Source of the DNA: Streptomyces sp. BK208
GTDB taxonomy: Bacteria > Actinomycetota > Actinomycetes > Streptomycetales > Streptomycetaceae
NCBI RefSeq assembly: GCF_004364245.1
Contig: NZ_SOAV01000003.1
Span: 543,104 to 607,103, forward strand
DNA: 64,000 nucleotides
Direction of reading: 5' to 3'
Part shown: in pieces, positions 8,643 through 16,943 of the stretch
How the letters are laid out: each line of letters begins with the position of its first letter
Position numbering within the stretch: position 1 is the first letter of the stretch
Notes under the pieces: generated by a model
Seen by the model: the letters and a program-made list of their open reading frames with translations, nothing else
Told to the model about the DNA's origin: nothing
Database searches by the model: none
Made by a program: the position numbers and the translations under genes

Positions 8643-8669
8643 GGATCAGGGAAGAACTTCGCCTGATCC
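8643..8669. promoter_or_regulatory. 27-bp near-palindrome upstream of the AsnRS-like operon
   Basis: GGATCAGG (8643-8650) and CCTGATCC (8662-8669) flank a centre that is itself symmetrical (GAAGAACTTC). It lies 26 bp upstream of ATG 8617, in the leader of the minus-strand operon. It is a plausible operator, with the adjacent XRE regulator or the LuxR protein as candidate ligands. That assignment is inferred. Confidence 0.5.
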
Positions 8670-8762
8670 ACGCTAGGGGAGGGAAGTGACCGGTCCGGAA
8701 TTTTCCGGCGGAATACAACCGGAATTCCGCTGGCCGGACGACCGGCTCGCGGGCAGGTGGAA

Positions 8763-8808
8763 GCGCCCTGCGGACACACCGCTCGGGAGAGGGGTCTGCG
8801 CAGGGCGC
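8763..8808 (-). terminator. Hairpin after the XRE gene
   Basis: GCGCCCTGCG (8763-8772) pairs with CGCAGGGCGC (8799-8808) around a 26-nt loop, about 50 bp past the stop of the XRE regulator. It would separate that gene from the AsnRS-like operon. Confidence 0.45.
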
Positions 8809-8859
8809 GCGGGAGCGTCACGGCCGGGCGCCGGCGTATCGGCGGGCGCGTCCGTGAAC

Positions 8860-9546
8860 TCAGCGGGTGCGACGTTCCAGGTATGCGGTGCCGCGGTCGA
8901 CGGCGGCCAACCGCCAGCCGTCGCGGGCCACCTCCATGAGAGCGCCGGTGGCACCGGGGCCGGGCCCCTCGGGGAGCGGCACGGCCCTGTACTCGTACGC
9001 GCAAGTGGGCGCGGGGCGCCGCACATCCGGTGCACCGGCGGCTTCCGCGTCCCGGTCGTCCCCGTCCGTGCCGGTTCCGGCAGCGGCCGTCCGGGCCGTC
9101 CCGTCGAGGGCTCCCGGGCCGGCATCGGGGCGCGTTCCCTTGGCGGGGGCGGTGGCGGGAGAGGCGAGCGGGATCGATCCCTGGCCGTGCGAGGAACCGG
9201 ACAACCGTGGTCCCTGTTCGGGGAATCCGTGAGCGTCGTGAAAGGGCTCCCCCGGGCCGGCGGGCCGTGTGAAGTCCCGCGGACGGACGCCGTCCGGACT
9301 TCCGTGCGGGCCTTCGCGTTCCCCTTCCACGGCGAGTTTCAGCAACCGGTACCGAGTGGACCCGTCGATGCGCAGAGCGTCGGCCAGCAACTTGACGGTC
9401 TCTTTGCGCGGATGGCGCACATGACCCTTCTCCAGGTTTCTTATCGCGCGCGAACTGATGGTGGAGAGGTCGGCCAACTGCTGCTGGGTGATGCCTGAAC
9501 GCAGTCTGGTGCGCATCAGCATTTCGGCGAACTGAAGGTTTTCCAT
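8860..9546 (-). CDS. XRE-family regulator with C-terminal DUF4177-like segment
   Basis: This is a 228-residue protein. Residues 1-65 form an XRE helix-turn-helix (SGITQQQLADLSTISSRAIR, then ETVKLLADAL), similar to the N-terminal DNA-binding part of actinomycete pathway regulators. A long Gly/Pro/Asp-rich linker follows. The last ~45 residues (YEYRAVPLP, then VARDGWRLAAVDRGTAYLERR) resemble the DUF4177 pattern of a Tyr-containing strand, a helix ending in DGW and a final strand ending in R. ATG 9546 was preferred because the helix-turn-helix begins right after it and GGAG lies upstream. It sits just upstream of the AsnRS-like operon on the same strand, but a hairpin intervenes, so it is probably transcribed alone and controls the cluster. 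Confidence 0.75.
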   Translation of the reverse strand: MENLQFAEMLMRTRLRSGITQQQLADLSTISSRAIRNLEKGHVRHPRKETVKLLADALRIDGSTRYRLLKLAVEGEREGPHGSPDGVRPRDFTRPAGPGEPFHDAHGFPEQGPRLSGSSHGQGSIPLASPATAPAKGTRPDAGPGALDGTARTAAAGTGTDGDDRDAEAAGAPDVRRPAPTCAYEYRAVPLPEGPGPGATGALMEVARDGWRLAAVDRGTAYLERRTR

Positions 9547-10161
9547 GAGGTGACTCCGACATCCGACATCTCGTGGACCGTACTTCCCCGGATCCGGTAC
9601 GCGGCCTCCGGTGCCGCCGCGCTGGGTGCGTCCGGCGACTTCCTCCCCACCATAGGAAGGGTCCTGCCGGGCCTCCACGTCATGACCGTCACACGCCTAC
9701 GCTTCGCGACAACCTTCCGGCGGCCGACGTCCCCGCCCCGTATGCACTGGTGGGACACCGCTCCCGGCCACGGAGCCACTCCGGCTGACCGAACGGGCAA
9801 AGAGGCGCCCGAACGGCCCGCCCGGACCACGCGCCCGACCGGGCCCGGACCGTCGCACCCTGTCTGAGCTGCGGGATGGGCGACCCAGCGGCACGGCACC
9901 GGTGACAGGCACCGAACGGCGCCCGCTCACCAATGTAAAATCTGCCAAATGGCCGATTACGACTGCTCGTTGGTCATGCATGGGGTTGCGAGTGCCGAGC
10001 AGCACCCCGTCAGCCGCCTCGACGCGTTCGCGTACGCCGCCCGGCCGTCCAGGTCGCGGCCCAACAGGATGCGCATACGACACCGGCGCACCTCGAATCG
10101 GAGAACACCGCCTTGATGACCGGCAGGCCCTCATGCCGGCCGGCGAGCGGCGGGCGGTGGA
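9547..10161. other. 615 bp without a supportable gene
   Basis: This region contains the promoter of the XRE regulator and unassigned DNA. Short open frames exist on both strands (for example one starting at ATG 9949), but none shows a recognisable family or convincing start. A small hairpin near 10111-10132 could end the minus-strand SDR transcript. Confidence 0.5.
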
Positions 10162-10956
10162 TCAGGCCGCGGTGAAGCCGCCGTCCGCGGCGAGTACGGC
10201 GCCCGTGACGAAGGACGATCGCGGGGACACCAGGAAGCACAGGACTTCCGCGATCTCCCGCGGCTGCGCCACCCTGCCCAGGGGGTGGACGTTCCCGAAG
10301 GACGCGAGATAGGCACGGCTGTCGGAGCGGAAGGTGTCGAGGAAGTCGGTCTCGACGACGCCGGCGGCGACGAGGTTCGCGCGGATGCCCAGCGGGCCGC
10401 CCTCCAGGGCCAGCACCTTCGTCACCTGGGCGAGCGCACCCTTCGACGCGCTGTAGGCGACTCCTTCGGGCAGGCCGACGGCAGACGCGTAGGAGCCGGT
10501 ACTGACGATGGCGCCGCCCCCGCGCTCCTCCATGGCCCGGAAGGCTTCGCGGGCGAAGAAGAAGGCACCACGGGCGTTGACGTTCATCACGCTGTCCCAG
10601 TCCTGTGCCGTGGTGTGCGTGACGGGCTTGTTCAGGGTGCGTCCGGCGTTGTTGACCAGGATGTCCAGTCCGCCGAAGGCGTCGACGGCGGCCCCGACCG
10701 CGCGGGTGGCGGTCTCTTCCGCGGTGACATCGCCGCTCACCGTCACGGTCCCGGGGAACTCCTCTGCCAGCGCGACCAGTTCGGTACGCGTGTCGAGGGC
10801 GACGACGTGTGCGCCGCGGGCATGGAGGAGAGCCACGGTCTCCTTGCCGATGCCGCGTGCGGCGCCGGTGACGAGAGCGGTCTTTCCGGCGAACTCGGCA
10901 GCTTCGACGGCTTCGACGGCTTCGACGGCTTCGGCGGACAGGGGTGTGGAGGTCAT
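10162..10956 (-). CDS. Short-chain dehydrogenase/reductase
   Basis: This 264-residue classical SDR is an NAD(P)-dependent oxidoreductase. The cofactor motif TGAARGIG, the NNAG motif, the catalytic Ser in VSTGSYAS and the YSASKGA Tyr/Lys pair are all present, and the C-terminus has the usual FVTGAVLAADGGFTAA end. Before the Rossmann fold the protein carries an Ala/Glu/Val stretch (EAVEAVEAVEAAE) encoded by a 9-bp tandem repeat. ATG 10956 has a GGGAG box upstream. It lies 82 bp downstream of the MFS gene on the same strand and is probably co-transcribed with it and the Atu4866-family gene. That arrangement is typical of small detoxification or export operons governed by a divergent MmyB-type regulator. 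Confidence 0.9.
   Translation of the reverse strand: MTSTPLSAEAVEAVEAVEAAEFAGKTALVTGAARGIGKETVALLHARGAHVVALDTRTELVALAEEFPGTVTVSGDVTAEETATRAVGAAVDAFGGLDILVNNAGRTLNKPVTHTTAQDWDSVMNVNARGAFFFAREAFRAMEERGGGAIVSTGSYASAVGLPEGVAYSASKGALAQVTKVLALEGGPLGIRANLVAAGVVETDFLDTFRSDSRAYLASFGNVHPLGRVAQPREIAEVLCFLVSPRSSFVTGAVLAADGGFTAA
10902..10937. repeat. 9-bp tandem repeat inside the SDR gene
   Basis: CTTCGACGG occurs three times perfectly and once with one change (CTTCGGCGG), head to tail. It encodes the E-A-V repeats at the SDR N-terminus. Length variation here would keep the reading frame. Confidence 0.8.
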
Positions 10957-11038
10957 TCGGGTACTCCCTGTGGGGGTGGGGCTCGGGTGGCGGTGCCCGG
11001 CGACGGATGGCTTCGTGGTGGGGCGGAGGGCCACGGCG

Positions 11039-12475
11039 TCAGTGGTTCCGGCTGTCGGCCGGGTGCCGGATGAGCAGGGCGGCGCACAGACCGGCGAGTA
11101 CGGCGGCGACGACGACGGCAGTGCCAGGGGTGTAGCCCGCCAGAGGGTCGGAGCGGTCCGCCTGCCGTCCGGCTTCGACGACCGCGGTGACGAGGGCGAG
11201 GACGACAGCACCGCCGATCTGCATGAAGGTGTTGAGCAAGGCTCCCGCCAGCCCCTGGTCCCGATCGGGCACCCCGGCCACCGCACTCATGTTCAGCGCG
11301 GGGAACGTCGCGGCGGTACCGATCCCGTTGACGACCATGACGGGCAGGATCACCGTGAGAAACGGGCTGCCGGGGCCGATCCGGAAGAACAGCGCGTAGG
11401 ACAGCGCGAGAAGCAGCATCCCGACGGCGATCGTCCTGTGCACGCCGAACCGCACGGCGAGCCGGCCCGCGAACGGCGCCAGCGCACCGTTGGCGAGGCC
11501 GAGCGGGACGAAGGCACCGGCCGTCTGCAACGGCGTCCAGCCCAGCACGTTCTGCAGATAGAGCGTGGCGAGGAACGCGAACGACGTGTAGGCGCCCCAC
11601 ATCGCGAAGATCGTCAGGTTGGTGCGCGCGGTCGCACGCCGGGTGAGGAAGGACAACGGGACCAACGGCTTGCGTGCGCGGGACTCGACGCGGAGGAACA
11701 GAGCGAGCGAGCAGGCCGCGACGGCGAGGAGGACGAGAGTGCGGGTGGACAGCCAGCCGTGCGCCGGAGCCTGCGTGAGGGCGTAGACCAGGAGCACCAG
11801 AGCTCCGGTGGCCGTCAGCGCACCGGGAACGTCGAGTTTCTCACGGACCCCGCCCCTGCGGTCCGCCGGGAGCAGGCGCGGCCCTGCGAGCAGCGCCGCC
11901 ACGGCGATGGGCACCGGAAGCGCGAAGACGAGCCGCCACGACACTTCGGTCAGTACCCCGCCGAGAACGAGCCCTCCGATGAAGCCGCAGGCCCCGGCGG
12001 TGGCGTACCACCCCAGAGCACGGCCTCGCCGAGGGCCCTCCGGCCAGTTGGTGGTGATCAGGGAAAGGGCCGCCGGGGCCAGGAAGCCCGCGGCGATCCC
12101 CTTCACCAGCCGCGCCGCGATCAGCAGGCCGCCGGTCGGAGCGAGCGCACCCAGCACACTCACCACGCCGAAGACGGCGACCGCGGTCAAGAAGGCGCGA
12201 CGTCGACCGAACAGATCGGCGACCCGGCCGCCGAGGAGAAGAAACCCGCCGTAACCAAGGGCATAGGCGGACACGACCCACTGCAGGGAGCCCGACACCA
12301 TGTGGAGGTCACGCTGGATCGCGGGCAGGGCCACGCCCACGTCGGACAGATCGATCGCGTCCATGAAATGAGCCGCGCACAGCACCAGCAGGGCCGCCGT
12401 ACCGGGTGTCGGCCGGACCTTCGCGACGGCCCCGGTCTCGCCGTTGACGGTGACGATTCCGTCAGTCTGTTTCAT
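11039..12475 (-). CDS. MFS drug exporter, DHA2 (EmrB/QacA) type
   Basis: This 478-residue integral membrane protein has about 14 hydrophobic helices. The DHA2 signature is present: motif A around GGRVADLFGRRRAF between helices 2 and 3, an acidic residue in helix 1 (AAHFMDAIDLSDVGVALP), and the motif-C-like glycine-rich helix 5 (GACGFIGGLVLGG). Such pumps expel lipophilic or cationic compounds in exchange for protons. ATG 12475 overlaps the end of the Atu4866-family gene by 14 bp, which indicates translational coupling. The divergent XRE-MmyB gene on the other side of the operon promoter is the likely regulator. Confidence 0.93.
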   Translation of the reverse strand: MKQTDGIVTVNGETGAVAKVRPTPGTAALLVLCAAHFMDAIDLSDVGVALPAIQRDLHMVSGSLQWVVSAYALGYGGFLLLGGRVADLFGRRRAFLTAVAVFGVVSVLGALAPTGGLLIAARLVKGIAAGFLAPAALSLITTNWPEGPRRGRALGWYATAGACGFIGGLVLGGVLTEVSWRLVFALPVPIAVAALLAGPRLLPADRRGGVREKLDVPGALTATGALVLLVYALTQAPAHGWLSTRTLVLLAVAACSLALFLRVESRARKPLVPLSFLTRRATARTNLTIFAMWGAYTSFAFLATLYLQNVLGWTPLQTAGAFVPLGLANGALAPFAGRLAVRFGVHRTIAVGMLLLALSYALFFRIGPGSPFLTVILPVMVVNGIGTAATFPALNMSAVAGVPDRDQGLAGALLNTFMQIGGAVVLALVTAVVEAGRQADRSDPLAGYTPGTAVVVAAVLAGLCAALLIRHPADSRNH

Positions 12476-12860
12476 GGCTCTGCCTTCCTCCGGCGGCGGT
12501 TGTGCGGAACGGGGCCCGCACCACGCCGGCCTCCGTGTGCGCGGGCGCGGGAAACGACGTTGCCGCGCCGGCTCGTGGGGGCTTCCGCGCCCGGTCCTCG
12601 CGGTAGAGCACGAGGTGCTCGTGGTGGAGCACGCCGTCCCGGATGTCTCCCGTGGCGGTGAAACCGGTGTCGTCGACGTAGTCGAGGTGGTTACCGGTCA
12701 CCGTGTACCGGCCGGTGTACGCGCTGCGCCGGTCTCCCCGGGCCTCGTCGTAGCGACCGTCCGGCAACAGCTCCTGCCGGATGTGACCGTCCGCGGTCAC
12801 CCACATGCCGACCACGTCGGCGTTCACGGGACCGCGCTCGCTCCGCGCATCGTCTGTCAT
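12462..12860 (-). CDS. Atu4866-family small protein
   Basis: This 132-residue protein matches the Atu4866 family, a small beta-barrel of unknown biochemical role. The recognisable segment is VGMWVTADGHIRQELLPDGR, then YDEARG, GRYTVTGNHLDYVDDTGF and DGVLHHEHLVLYR. The C-terminal ~35 residues are a basic, disordered-looking extension. The family is common next to MmyB-type regulators and SDR or MFS genes, as here. ATG 12860 is the first Met before the conserved region. This is the first gene of the three-gene operon, about 140 bp from the divergent regulator. Confidence 0.8.
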   Translation of the reverse strand: MTDDARSERGPVNADVVGMWVTADGHIRQELLPDGRYDEARGDRRSAYTGRYTVTGNHLDYVDDTGFTATGDIRDGVLHHEHLVLYREDRARKPPRAGAATSFPAPAHTEAGVVRAPFRTTAAGGRQSHETD

Positions 12861-12940
12861 CGAGATTCCCTTCCTCGGTGGGGCACCGGTGCCGTGCCCG
12901 ACCGAGTCTGCGCAGGTCAGCGCGTGGGTACCAGGGTGCT

Positions 12941-12971
12941 CGCTGCCTGGGTGCGGCACACCCAGGCAGCG
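12941..12971. promoter_or_regulatory. 13-bp perfect inverted repeat in the divergent promoter
   Basis: CGCTGCCTGGGTG (12941-12953) and its exact complement (12959-12971) are separated by 5 nt and lie 29 bp upstream of the XRE-MmyB start. The dyad sits between two divergent operons, so it is the obvious operator for autoregulation and control of the exporter operon. The binding itself is inferred. Confidence 0.65.
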
Positions 12972-12999
12972 GGAGCGGCCAGCGCCTAGCCTGGAGGCC

Positions 13000-13851
13000 A
13001 TGGACGACAACCACCTCGGAGAGTTTCTGCGCGCGCGCCGCGCCAGCCTGAGGCCACAGGACGTCAGCATGGCGAGCCACGGTGTGCGCAGGGTCGCCGG
13101 ACTGCGCCGCGAGGAGGTCGCCGTCCTGGCCGGCGTCAACGCCGACTACTACACCCGGCTGGAGCAGGGACGTGAGCGCCATCCCTCACCGCAGGTGCTG
13201 GACGCGCTCAGCCGCGCCCTCCTGCTCGACACGGACACCCGCGACCACCTGCACCGCCTGGCCGGAGTGTCACCGGGCGGCCACGACCTCCTCCACGCCA
13301 CCGAGCGGGTCAGTCCCGCGCTGCGTCAGCTGATGGACGGCTACGCGCACACCCCGGCGTTCGTCATGAGCCGCACCCTCGACCTCCTGGCCGCCAACGC
13401 CCTGACGGACGCGCTCTACGCTCCCTTCACTCCTGCGGACAATCTGGCCCGCATGACCTTCCTCGACCCGGCGGGACGGCAGTTCTACCGAGACTGGGAC
13501 CGTGCGGCCCAGGCCGCCGTCGCCAACCTGCGCCAGGCAAGCGGCTTCGACCCCGAGCACCCCCGTCTGCGCCACCTCGTGGACACACTGACCGAGCACA
13601 GTGCCGCATTCCGGCGGCTGTGGGCCCAGCACACCGTGCGTGGCAAAACCCAGGACGCCAAGCAACTCCTCCACCCGGACGTCGGACCGCTCTCCCTCAC
13701 CTACCAGTCCTTCGACGTCCGCGATGCGCCGGGCCAGCAACTCGTCATCTACCACGCCGAACCGGCCAGCCCCTCCGCCCACGCCCTGACCTTGCTCGGC
13801 ACCCTGCACGCCGGCGAGAAGCGAGCCCCGTCCGGCTCTGCCACGCAGTGA
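13000..13851 (+). CDS. XRE regulator with MmyB-like ligand-binding domain
   Basis: This 283-residue transcription factor has an N-terminal helix-turn-helix (FLRARRASLRPQDVSM, then VRRVAGLRREEVAVLAGVNA and YYTRLEQGRERHPS). A MmyB-like ligand-binding domain follows (about 105-270: MDGYAHTPAFVMSRTLDLLA, then ALYAPFTP, and DVGPLSLTYQSFDV near the end). The family typically binds fatty-acyl or other lipophilic ligands and controls neighbouring SDR and MFS genes. The GGAGG is only two bases from ATG 13000 and a TAGCCT box lies just upstream, so the message may be leaderless or nearly so. It is divergent from the Atu4866/MFS/SDR operon across a perfect 13-bp dyad. Confidence 0.92.
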   Translation: MDDNHLGEFLRARRASLRPQDVSMASHGVRRVAGLRREEVAVLAGVNADYYTRLEQGRERHPSPQVLDALSRALLLDTDTRDHLHRLAGVSPGGHDLLHATERVSPALRQLMDGYAHTPAFVMSRTLDLLAANALTDALYAPFTPADNLARMTFLDPAGRQFYRDWDRAAQAAVANLRQASGFDPEHPRLRHLVDTLTEHSAAFRRLWAQHTVRGKTQDAKQLLHPDVGPLSLTYQSFDVRDAPGQQLVIYHAEPASPSAHALTLLGTLHAGEKRAPSGSATQ

Positions 13852-13884
13852 GTGCCGCAGCCCGCCCCGCGTCTTCCTGAGAAC

Positions 13885-14185
13885 GAGGGCCGGCACCCTC
13901 GGCACGGGCGTTCCGCCCCAGGAGAAGAAGCCACCGGCGGGGCCGTCGTCCGGCGGCAAGGCCGTCCGGAGGGCGCCCTGGGCGGCCTCGTCCGGATCGC
14001 CCCCGGCAGCGGCGGCCCGGGGGTTGAGATGAGTGGCCCCCAGGCCGGGGGCGAGCGCGTCGTCCCTGGAGCCCTCCTCGGCCCGACTCCGGTGTCGATC
14101 GGCAGGGCGAGTGACGGTGGGATACGGCGTCGTCGACCAGCACGTCCAAGCGGTCCACCTGCTCCGCGGCCTTCACGGCGCCGTC
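13885..14185 (-). pseudogene. Relic of a carbonyl-reductase-type SDR
   Basis: Two islands of SDR sequence remain on the minus strand. Near 13905-14000 is the characteristic C-terminus (GDPDEAAQGALRTALPPDDG, then PAGGFFSW). Near 14110-14180 is the strand-4 region (AVKAAEQVDRLDVLVDDA, where intact proteins have LVNNA). Only ~110 bp lie between them, whereas an intact gene needs about 400, and no start remains. This is therefore an internally deleted pseudogene. It directly abuts repeat copy 1. Confidence 0.55.
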
Positions 14186-14266
14186 AACGTGGGTGCGCCC
14201 GCATGTGGCCCGGATGCCTGTTCAACGCCAGCGGCCATGACGCCTCGTCAGGATCACGTCGAACGA

Positions 14267-14585
14267 GCGTCAACTCGTTGCCCCGACCAGCCCGCCTGAG
14301 CCAGGCGCACCTGCATCCCGTCAGGCGAAGCCGCAGGTCATAAAGGCGGTGGGGCGTGCGCCATGCTTCACGTGGTGAATGGATGGAAAACGGTCGAGTC
14401 ATCCACCCGGGCCACAACCGCGGGTCAGGAGCCCTTGGCCACCGGCTCCAAGATCGCCACGCACTCCACATGATGCGTCATCGGGAAGATGTCGGCGTGG
14501 CCACAGGCAGGGAAGCAGCAGGTCAGAGCTGTTTTTGGGCCCCGGATGAGAGCCGCCGCGCGCCTGGAGCGTCAAATGAGCGTCA
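14267..14585 (-). repeat. Island-boundary repeat, copy 1 (RNA methyltransferase 3' end + GCGTCA box)
   Basis: On the minus strand, 14499-14425 encodes ADIFPMTHHVECVAILEP then VAKGS and a stop, the C-terminus of an RlmD/TrmA-type RNA m5U-methyltransferase. At 14569-14585 is GCGTCA-N5-GCGTCA, starting 76 bp from the DIF codons. On the other side is one GCGTCA (14267-14272) and degenerate flank. The same architecture recurs four more times in the window, always in this orientation and always between genes. Confidence 0.75.
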
Positions 14586-14883
14586 CAGCCCTACGTCGGG
14601 TCGGCACCGGAACTCTGGCGCGTCACGACTCCCCGTAGTACGCAACGCCTCCACCGGTACGGAGTCTCACGCCGGTGGAGTCACGTCGGCGCGCCCAGCG
14701 CGTACGAGAGGCCCGCCGTCAAAGGGGCAGTGTGATCGAAGGTTGTTGACGAGGCTTGCCGCGCCCCGCCGTCGGAGAAGGAAACGGGAAACAGCTTCGA
14801 TCGCCTTGTCCGCCCGGGAGTTGGTGCCGCACTCTTCCGTGCAGTACCGCCTCAGCCCGGACGACCGGGTCTGGGAGGTTCCC

Positions 14884-16194
14884 GTGCCACATCCGTCCGC
14901 ACCGTTCGGCGAGGAACTGAGGAAGCGACGTCTGGAGGCCGGACTGAGCCTTACGGACCTGTCCGGTCTCGTGCACTACAGCAAGGCACAGCTCAGCAAG
15001 GTCGAGCGGGGCATCAAGGCACCCAGCCGTGATCTCGCGCGGCTGTGCGACGCCGCACTCGGCGCCGACGGCGCGCTGATCGCCCTGAGCATCCCTATCA
15101 CTGTCGATTCACCTGCCGTGTCGGCGCCAGGCCGGGTCGAGGAGGAGAACTGGATGATGCAGTTGTCACCGGACGGCCCGAGTTCGTTCGGGCCCGTGGG
15201 ACGGCGTGGGGTGATGAATGCCGGTATCGCCTCGCTGATGACCTGGAGGTCGGACGGATCGGGTCCGGCTTCACCGGCCGCCGGCGCAGGCATGCTGGAA
15301 GCATCGCGCTCACTCTTCACGCACTACCGCAGACTCGGTCAGGCCGTGGAACCCGGCCTGCTCCTGCCCGTTCTGATCACGCAGACACACACGCTGCGGG
15401 AGCTGTCGGCGCAGAGCGACAGCGGCACCAGGCGCCGCCTGCTGGCGCTCGGTTCCCGGTACGCCGAGTACGTGGGCTGGCTGGTGCAGGAGACCGGGGA
15501 CGAGCGGGCGGCGCTGTGGTGGACGCAGCGTGCGGTCGACCTGGCCGCCGCCGGAGGTGACCAGGCACTGGCCGGTTATGCGCTGGTCCGCAGGGCGTTG
15601 GTCACGCTGTACCGGGAGGACGCCGAGCAGACCATCGCGCTGGCCCACCGGGCGCAGAGCGGCGTGCTGCCGTCACGTATCCGCGGTCTCGCCGCACAGC
15701 GCGAAGCGCAGGGCCATGCCCTCGCCGGTGATGTCAGCGCCTGTCTCGGTGCCCTGGACCGGGCTCGTACTCTGCTCGCCCGCCGGAACGACGGTGCCGA
15801 CGGTCCGGTGATCGGCTCCATGCATCTTCCCGATTCGGTCGGCATGGTCACCGGCTGGTGCCTCGTCGATCTCGGGCGACCGCGCGAGGCGGGCGAGGAA
15901 CTGGACCGGCAGCTCACCCTGGTCGGCCCCGACGCGGTGCGTACGCAGGTCCGGTACGGCGTACGCCGCGCACTCGCCTATGCCTCCGCCGGCGAGATCG
16001 ACCACGCGTGCGCGCTGACGGAGCCCCTGCTCGACGGCGTGGCGGCGGTGCGCTCTGCGACTGTCACGACCGATCTCCGTCGGCTCGTCCGGGTGTTGGG
16101 CCGCTACCCGGACCATCCACCGGTACGCCGGCTGACGCCGCGGCTCGGCACCTTGTCACGCCCGGAAACCCCTTTTAAGGAGTCATCGTCATGA
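14884..16194 (+). CDS. XRE regulator with TPR-like C-terminal region (first gene of TIR operon)
   Basis: This is a 436-residue protein. Residues 8-65 form an XRE helix-turn-helix (FGEELRKRRLEAGLSLTDLS, then YSKAQLSKVERGIKAPSRDL). From about 130 onward it is an all-helical, Ala/Leu/Arg-rich region with TPR-like pairs (SRYAEYVGWLVQETGDERAA, then GYALVRRALVTLYREDAEQT), as in many Streptomyces regulators that sense a partner protein. GTG 14884 was chosen because GGGAGG precedes it by 5 nt and the conserved domain starts at once; the open frame upstream crosses repeat DNA. The stop overlaps the TIR gene start (ATGA), so it is the coupled lead gene of a five-gene operon that it probably also controls. 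Confidence 0.8.
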   Translation: MPHPSAPFGEELRKRRLEAGLSLTDLSGLVHYSKAQLSKVERGIKAPSRDLARLCDAALGADGALIALSIPITVDSPAVSAPGRVEEENWMMQLSPDGPSSFGPVGRRGVMNAGIASLMTWRSDGSGPASPAAGAGMLEASRSLFTHYRRLGQAVEPGLLLPVLITQTHTLRELSAQSDSGTRRRLLALGSRYAEYVGWLVQETGDERAALWWTQRAVDLAAAGGDQALAGYALVRRALVTLYREDAEQTIALAHRAQSGVLPSRIRGLAAQREAQGHALAGDVSACLGALDRARTLLARRNDGADGPVIGSMHLPDSVGMVTGWCLVDLGRPREAGEELDRQLTLVGPDAVRTQVRYGVRRALAYASAGEIDHACALTEPLLDGVAAVRSATVTTDLRRLVRVLGRYPDHPPVRRLTPRLGTLSRPETPFKESSS

Positions 16195-16943
16195 GCGAGA
16201 TCTTCATCAACTACCGCACCGGGGACGGGGAGAAGACCGCGGCCCTGCTCCGTCAAGGGCTCTCGCACCGCTTCGGCCCGGGACACGCGTTCCATGCGTC
16301 ACAGTCCATCGTCCCCGGGGAAAGCTGGCCCGAACGGCTACTGACCGCGGTACGGCGCAGCTCCGTCCTCCTGGCCGTCATCGGACCGGGCTGGACGAAC
16401 TTTCGTGCCCGGCTGGAGGATCCCGAGGACTGGGTGCGCAAGGAGATCGAGGAGGCTTTCACGTGTGAGGTCCCGGTGGTCCCCGTTCTGGACGGACGCA
16501 AGACCAGCCGGCTGAGCAGAGCCGATCTTCCGCCCGCGTTGCGACGGCTCGCCGATCTTCAGTCCATCGCGTTCGACTCCGGTGACACCGACGTGTGTGT
16601 CGCGCGCATCGGCGATCTGATGGCCGACCTGATTCCCGGCCTCGACGACCGGTCCGGGGCCGAGGCGGGGGCGCCCGCGCCGGGCGGCGTGAGCAATTCC
16701 ATCGGGACCGTGAACGGTACAGCGGTACAGAGCCGCGACTTCGCCGGTGACGTCGGCACGGTCGTCAAGGGCGCCGCCGGTCCCGTCCATACTGGGAACG
16801 GCAACATCTACTCGCATTCACGCCATGTCTCGGGCGACCGTCACTACTCGGGTGACGGGATGACGAACTTCGAGGGTGACCACCACGGCGCCATCCAGCA
16901 CCGGTTCGGCGAACGGGACGGACACGAGGACAAGGACAGGTGA
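16191..16943 (+). CDS. TIR-domain protein with glycine-rich beta tail
   Basis: This is a 250-residue protein. Residues 1-150 form a TIR domain: EIFINYRTGDGEKTAALL (box 1 strand and helix), FHASQSIVPGESWPERL (BB-loop region), SSVLLAVIGPGW (strand C) and WVRKEIEEAF. Glu85 in the last segment sits where the NADase glutamate of enzymatic TIRs lies. Residues 165-240 are a repetitive Gly/His/Asn segment (SNSIGTVNGTAVQSRDFAG, then HTGNGNIYSHSRHVSGD) suggesting stacked short strands. Bacterial TIR proteins often consume or cyclise NAD+ as anti-phage effectors. It overlaps its neighbours by 4 bp on both sides. The enzymatic role is inferred from the family and not shown here. Confidence 0.85.
   Translation: MSEIFINYRTGDGEKTAALLRQGLSHRFGPGHAFHASQSIVPGESWPERLLTAVRRSSVLLAVIGPGWTNFRARLEDPEDWVRKEIEEAFTCEVPVVPVLDGRKTSRLSRADLPPALRRLADLQSIAFDSGDTDVCVARIGDLMADLIPGLDDRSGAEAGAPAPGGVSNSIGTVNGTAVQSRDFAGDVGTVVKGAAGPVHTGNGNIYSHSRHVSGDRHYSGDGMTNFEGDHHGAIQHRFGERDGHEDKDR

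Noticed and set aside
9949..10160. Short plus-strand frame starting MADYDCSLVMHGVASAEQ
   Set aside because: It has no family match I can name and it runs into the SDR gene in antisense. It may be a decayed gene but cannot be supported.
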